Origin: Arthrobacter sp. ATA002
GTDB lineage: Bacteria; Actinomycetota; Actinomycetes; Actinomycetales; Micrococcaceae
NCBI RefSeq assembly: GCF_026898095.1
Contig: NZ_CP114015.1
Location: 496,001-560,000 of the forward strand
Reading direction: 5' to 3'
Length of the DNA stretch: 64,000 bases
A model generated the notes under the pieces. The model was not told where the DNA came from. It saw nothing but the letters and a program-made list of their open reading frames with translations, and did no database searches. Made by a program: the position numbers and the translations under genes. Shown one piece after another: positions 62,932-64,000 of the stretch. How positions within the stretch are numbered: the stretch's first letter is position 1; the number at the start of each line of letters is the position of its first letter.

Positions 62932-64000
62932 TCAGCGGTACCGCCGGTGCAGGTTCTCGCCGGCATCGGGACCGTTGGCCCATTCTGATATCCAGGGCCC
63001 GGTTCCTTCGGATTGGTCCAGCACGCCCTCCTCCAGCCAGGTGTACCGGCCGCCGAGGACGCCCTTGGCAAGGCGCCGGTCCCCGGCGTCGGAGTTCCGC
63101 CACAGGTCCTTAAAGAGCGTGTCGGTCCGCACCCGGGACTGGGCACAGAACGCCTCCGCCAGTTCATAGGCCTGGGCGCCCTCGGCGGGGCTGCTCAGGC
63201 GCAGGGTTTCGGCGCGCATGCACACTGCTGACATGGCGAACAGCTCCGCACCGATGTCCACGATCCGGCCCAGGAAGACCTGGTGGTGCTCCAGTCCGGC
63301 CTGCCACCGGGCCATGCCGTAGAAGGTGGAGCGGGCAAGCCGGCGGGAGGCGCGGTCCGCATAGCGCAGATACCCGGCGAGCGGGCCGAACTCGGCATAT
63401 GCGGTGGGGACCGAACCTCGTCCGGCGGCGAGGGTGGGAAGCCAGCGTCCGTAGAACCCGCTCGCTTTCGCGGCTGCCCGGGCTTTCCTGCCCAGGGGAG
63501 CATCGGCGACGGCGAGGTCGCCGGCGGCCTTCAAATGGGCGTCGACGGCCTCACGGGCGATCAGCAGATGCATAATTTCCGTACTGCCTTCAAAGACCCG
63601 GTTGATCCGCAGGTCGCGCAGCTGCTGCTCGGCCGGCACGGCCCGCTCGCCCCGCGCAGCCAGCGAGTCCGCTGTTTCGAAGCCGCGGCCGCCGCGGATT
63701 TGCACCAGCTCGTCACCAACCCGGTAAGCCATCTCGGAGGCCCACAGCTTCGCCAGGGCCGCTTCGATCCGAATGTCCTTGGTTCCGGCGTCGGCCATGC
63801 TTGCCGACAGTTCAAAGACGCTTTCCAGCGCAAAAGCGGTGCCGGCGATGAACGCTACCTTTTTGGCCACTGCCTCGTGCTGCCCAATGGGCCGCCCCCA
63901 CTGCTCACGGGTCCCGGTCCAGCCGCGGGCGATCTTCACGGACCATTTCGCGGATGCCGCGCACAGGGCGGGGATGGACAACCGGCCTGTGTTCAGCGTG
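62932..64000 (-). CDS. acyl-CoA dehydrogenase, large FadE-like type (5' end outside window)
   Basis: 356 C-terminal residues are visible and the frame is open to base 64000 (LNTGRLSIPALCAASAKWSV), so the true start lies beyond. EQWGRPIGQHEAVAKKVAFI, VQIRGGRGFETADSLAARGE and the late NRVFEGSTEIMHLLIAREAV are typical of FadE5-like and related large acyl-CoA dehydrogenases. The following helical domain (about 190 residues, ending NGPDAGENLHRRYR) is longer than in short-chain enzymes. The flavin-binding N-terminal domain cannot be seen. Confidence 0.85.
   Translation of the reverse strand, partial: TLNTGRLSIPALCAASAKWSVKIARGWTGTREQWGRPIGQHEAVAKKVAFIAGTAFALESVFELSASMADAGTKDIRIEAALAKLWASEMAYRVGDELVQIRGGRGFETADSLAARGERAVPAEQQLRDLRINRVFEGSTEIMHLLIAREAVDAHLKAAGDLAVADAPLGRKARAAAKASGFYGRWLPTLAAGRGSVPTAYAEFGPLAGYLRYADRASRRLARSTFYGMARWQAGLEHHQVFLGRIVDIGAELFAMSAVCMRAETLRLSSPAEGAQAYELAEAFCAQSRVRTDTLFKDLWRNSDAGDRRLAKGVLGGRYTWLEEGVLDQSEGTGPWISEWANGPDAGENLHRRYR

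Noticed and set aside
1-64000. tRNA, rRNA, riboswitch and integrase/attachment site scan by eye.
   Set aside because: No cloverleaf-like or known riboswitch core was recognised and no phage or transposon gene was found; a covariance-model search could still find small RNAs.

Overview
The window is high-GC DNA with actinobacterial gene content, most like Arthrobacter sensu lato (Micrococcaceae). Supporting genes are a MerR/GPP34 pair, a monofunctional-sized putA beside a LysR gene, a DUF222-HNH endonuclease gene, DUF6221, TMEM175-like and TRIC-like channels and a MalQ. No rRNA, tRNA, CRISPR array, transposase or integrase was seen. This is chromosomal housekeeping and accessory metabolism rather than a mobile island.

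Layout. 0-3.6 kb: MerR regulator tail coupled to a GPP34 protein, a membrane protein, an alpha/beta hydrolase and a TMEM175-type channel. 3.8-12.5 kb: a maleylpyruvate-isomerase-like protein, a MacB/FtsX-type ABC exporter with its TetR gene, a RibD/DHFR-like protein, a YczE-like membrane protein, an orphan TetR ligand-binding domain, GyrI-like, NUDIX, SRPBCC and TRIC proteins. 12.6-17.7 kb: succinate-semialdehyde dehydrogenase, GtrA, and an operon of an RsbQ-like hydrolase with a PAS histidine kinase. 17.9-23.6 kb: PoxB-like ThDP enzyme, ammonium transporter, HdeD, phosphoribosyltransferase, SDR. 23.6-29.5 kb: M20 hydrolase - AbgT transporter - ATP-grasp ligase, then an acyl-CoA ligase. 29.7-37.6 kb: PRC/DUF2382 stress protein, LysR/putA divergent pair, atypical SDR, small proteins. 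37.6-46.1 kb: malQ, a two-component system with an ABC-2 exporter, M20 amidohydrolase, DoxX. 46.1-49.2 kb: SMP-30-like lipoprotein and HNH endonuclease. 49.4-53.2 kb: OpuC-type osmoprotectant ABC operon. 53.3-59.3 kb: thioesterase, RibD-like protein, a giant heptad-repeat envelope protein, an OFA-family MFS carrier with a 36-residue partner. 59.4-64 kb: decayed alcohol dehydrogenase and an acyl-CoA dehydrogenase / APH kinase / SDR cluster.

A striking property of the window is about 17 single-base frame breaks in otherwise well conserved genes, mostly in short G or C runs. In nearly every case adding or removing one base restores a full-length protein, so I annotate these as one CDS and treat most breaks as likely sequencing or assembly errors. 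The alcohol dehydrogenase remnant (stop codon plus internal deletion) looks like true decay.

The most interesting modules are (1) the RsbQ-like hydrolase paired with an RsbP-type PAS domain that is fused to a histidine kinase instead of a phosphatase; (2) the ~955-residue double-anchored heptad-repeat protein whose upstream region shares a palindrome with the thioesterase promoter; (3) the M20 - AbgT - ATP-grasp operon; and (4) the APH/ACAD/SDR cluster that resembles 4-hydroxyacyl-CoA degradation. Many genes show a TANNNT hexamer 6-8 nt before the start codon, suggesting widespread leaderless transcription.
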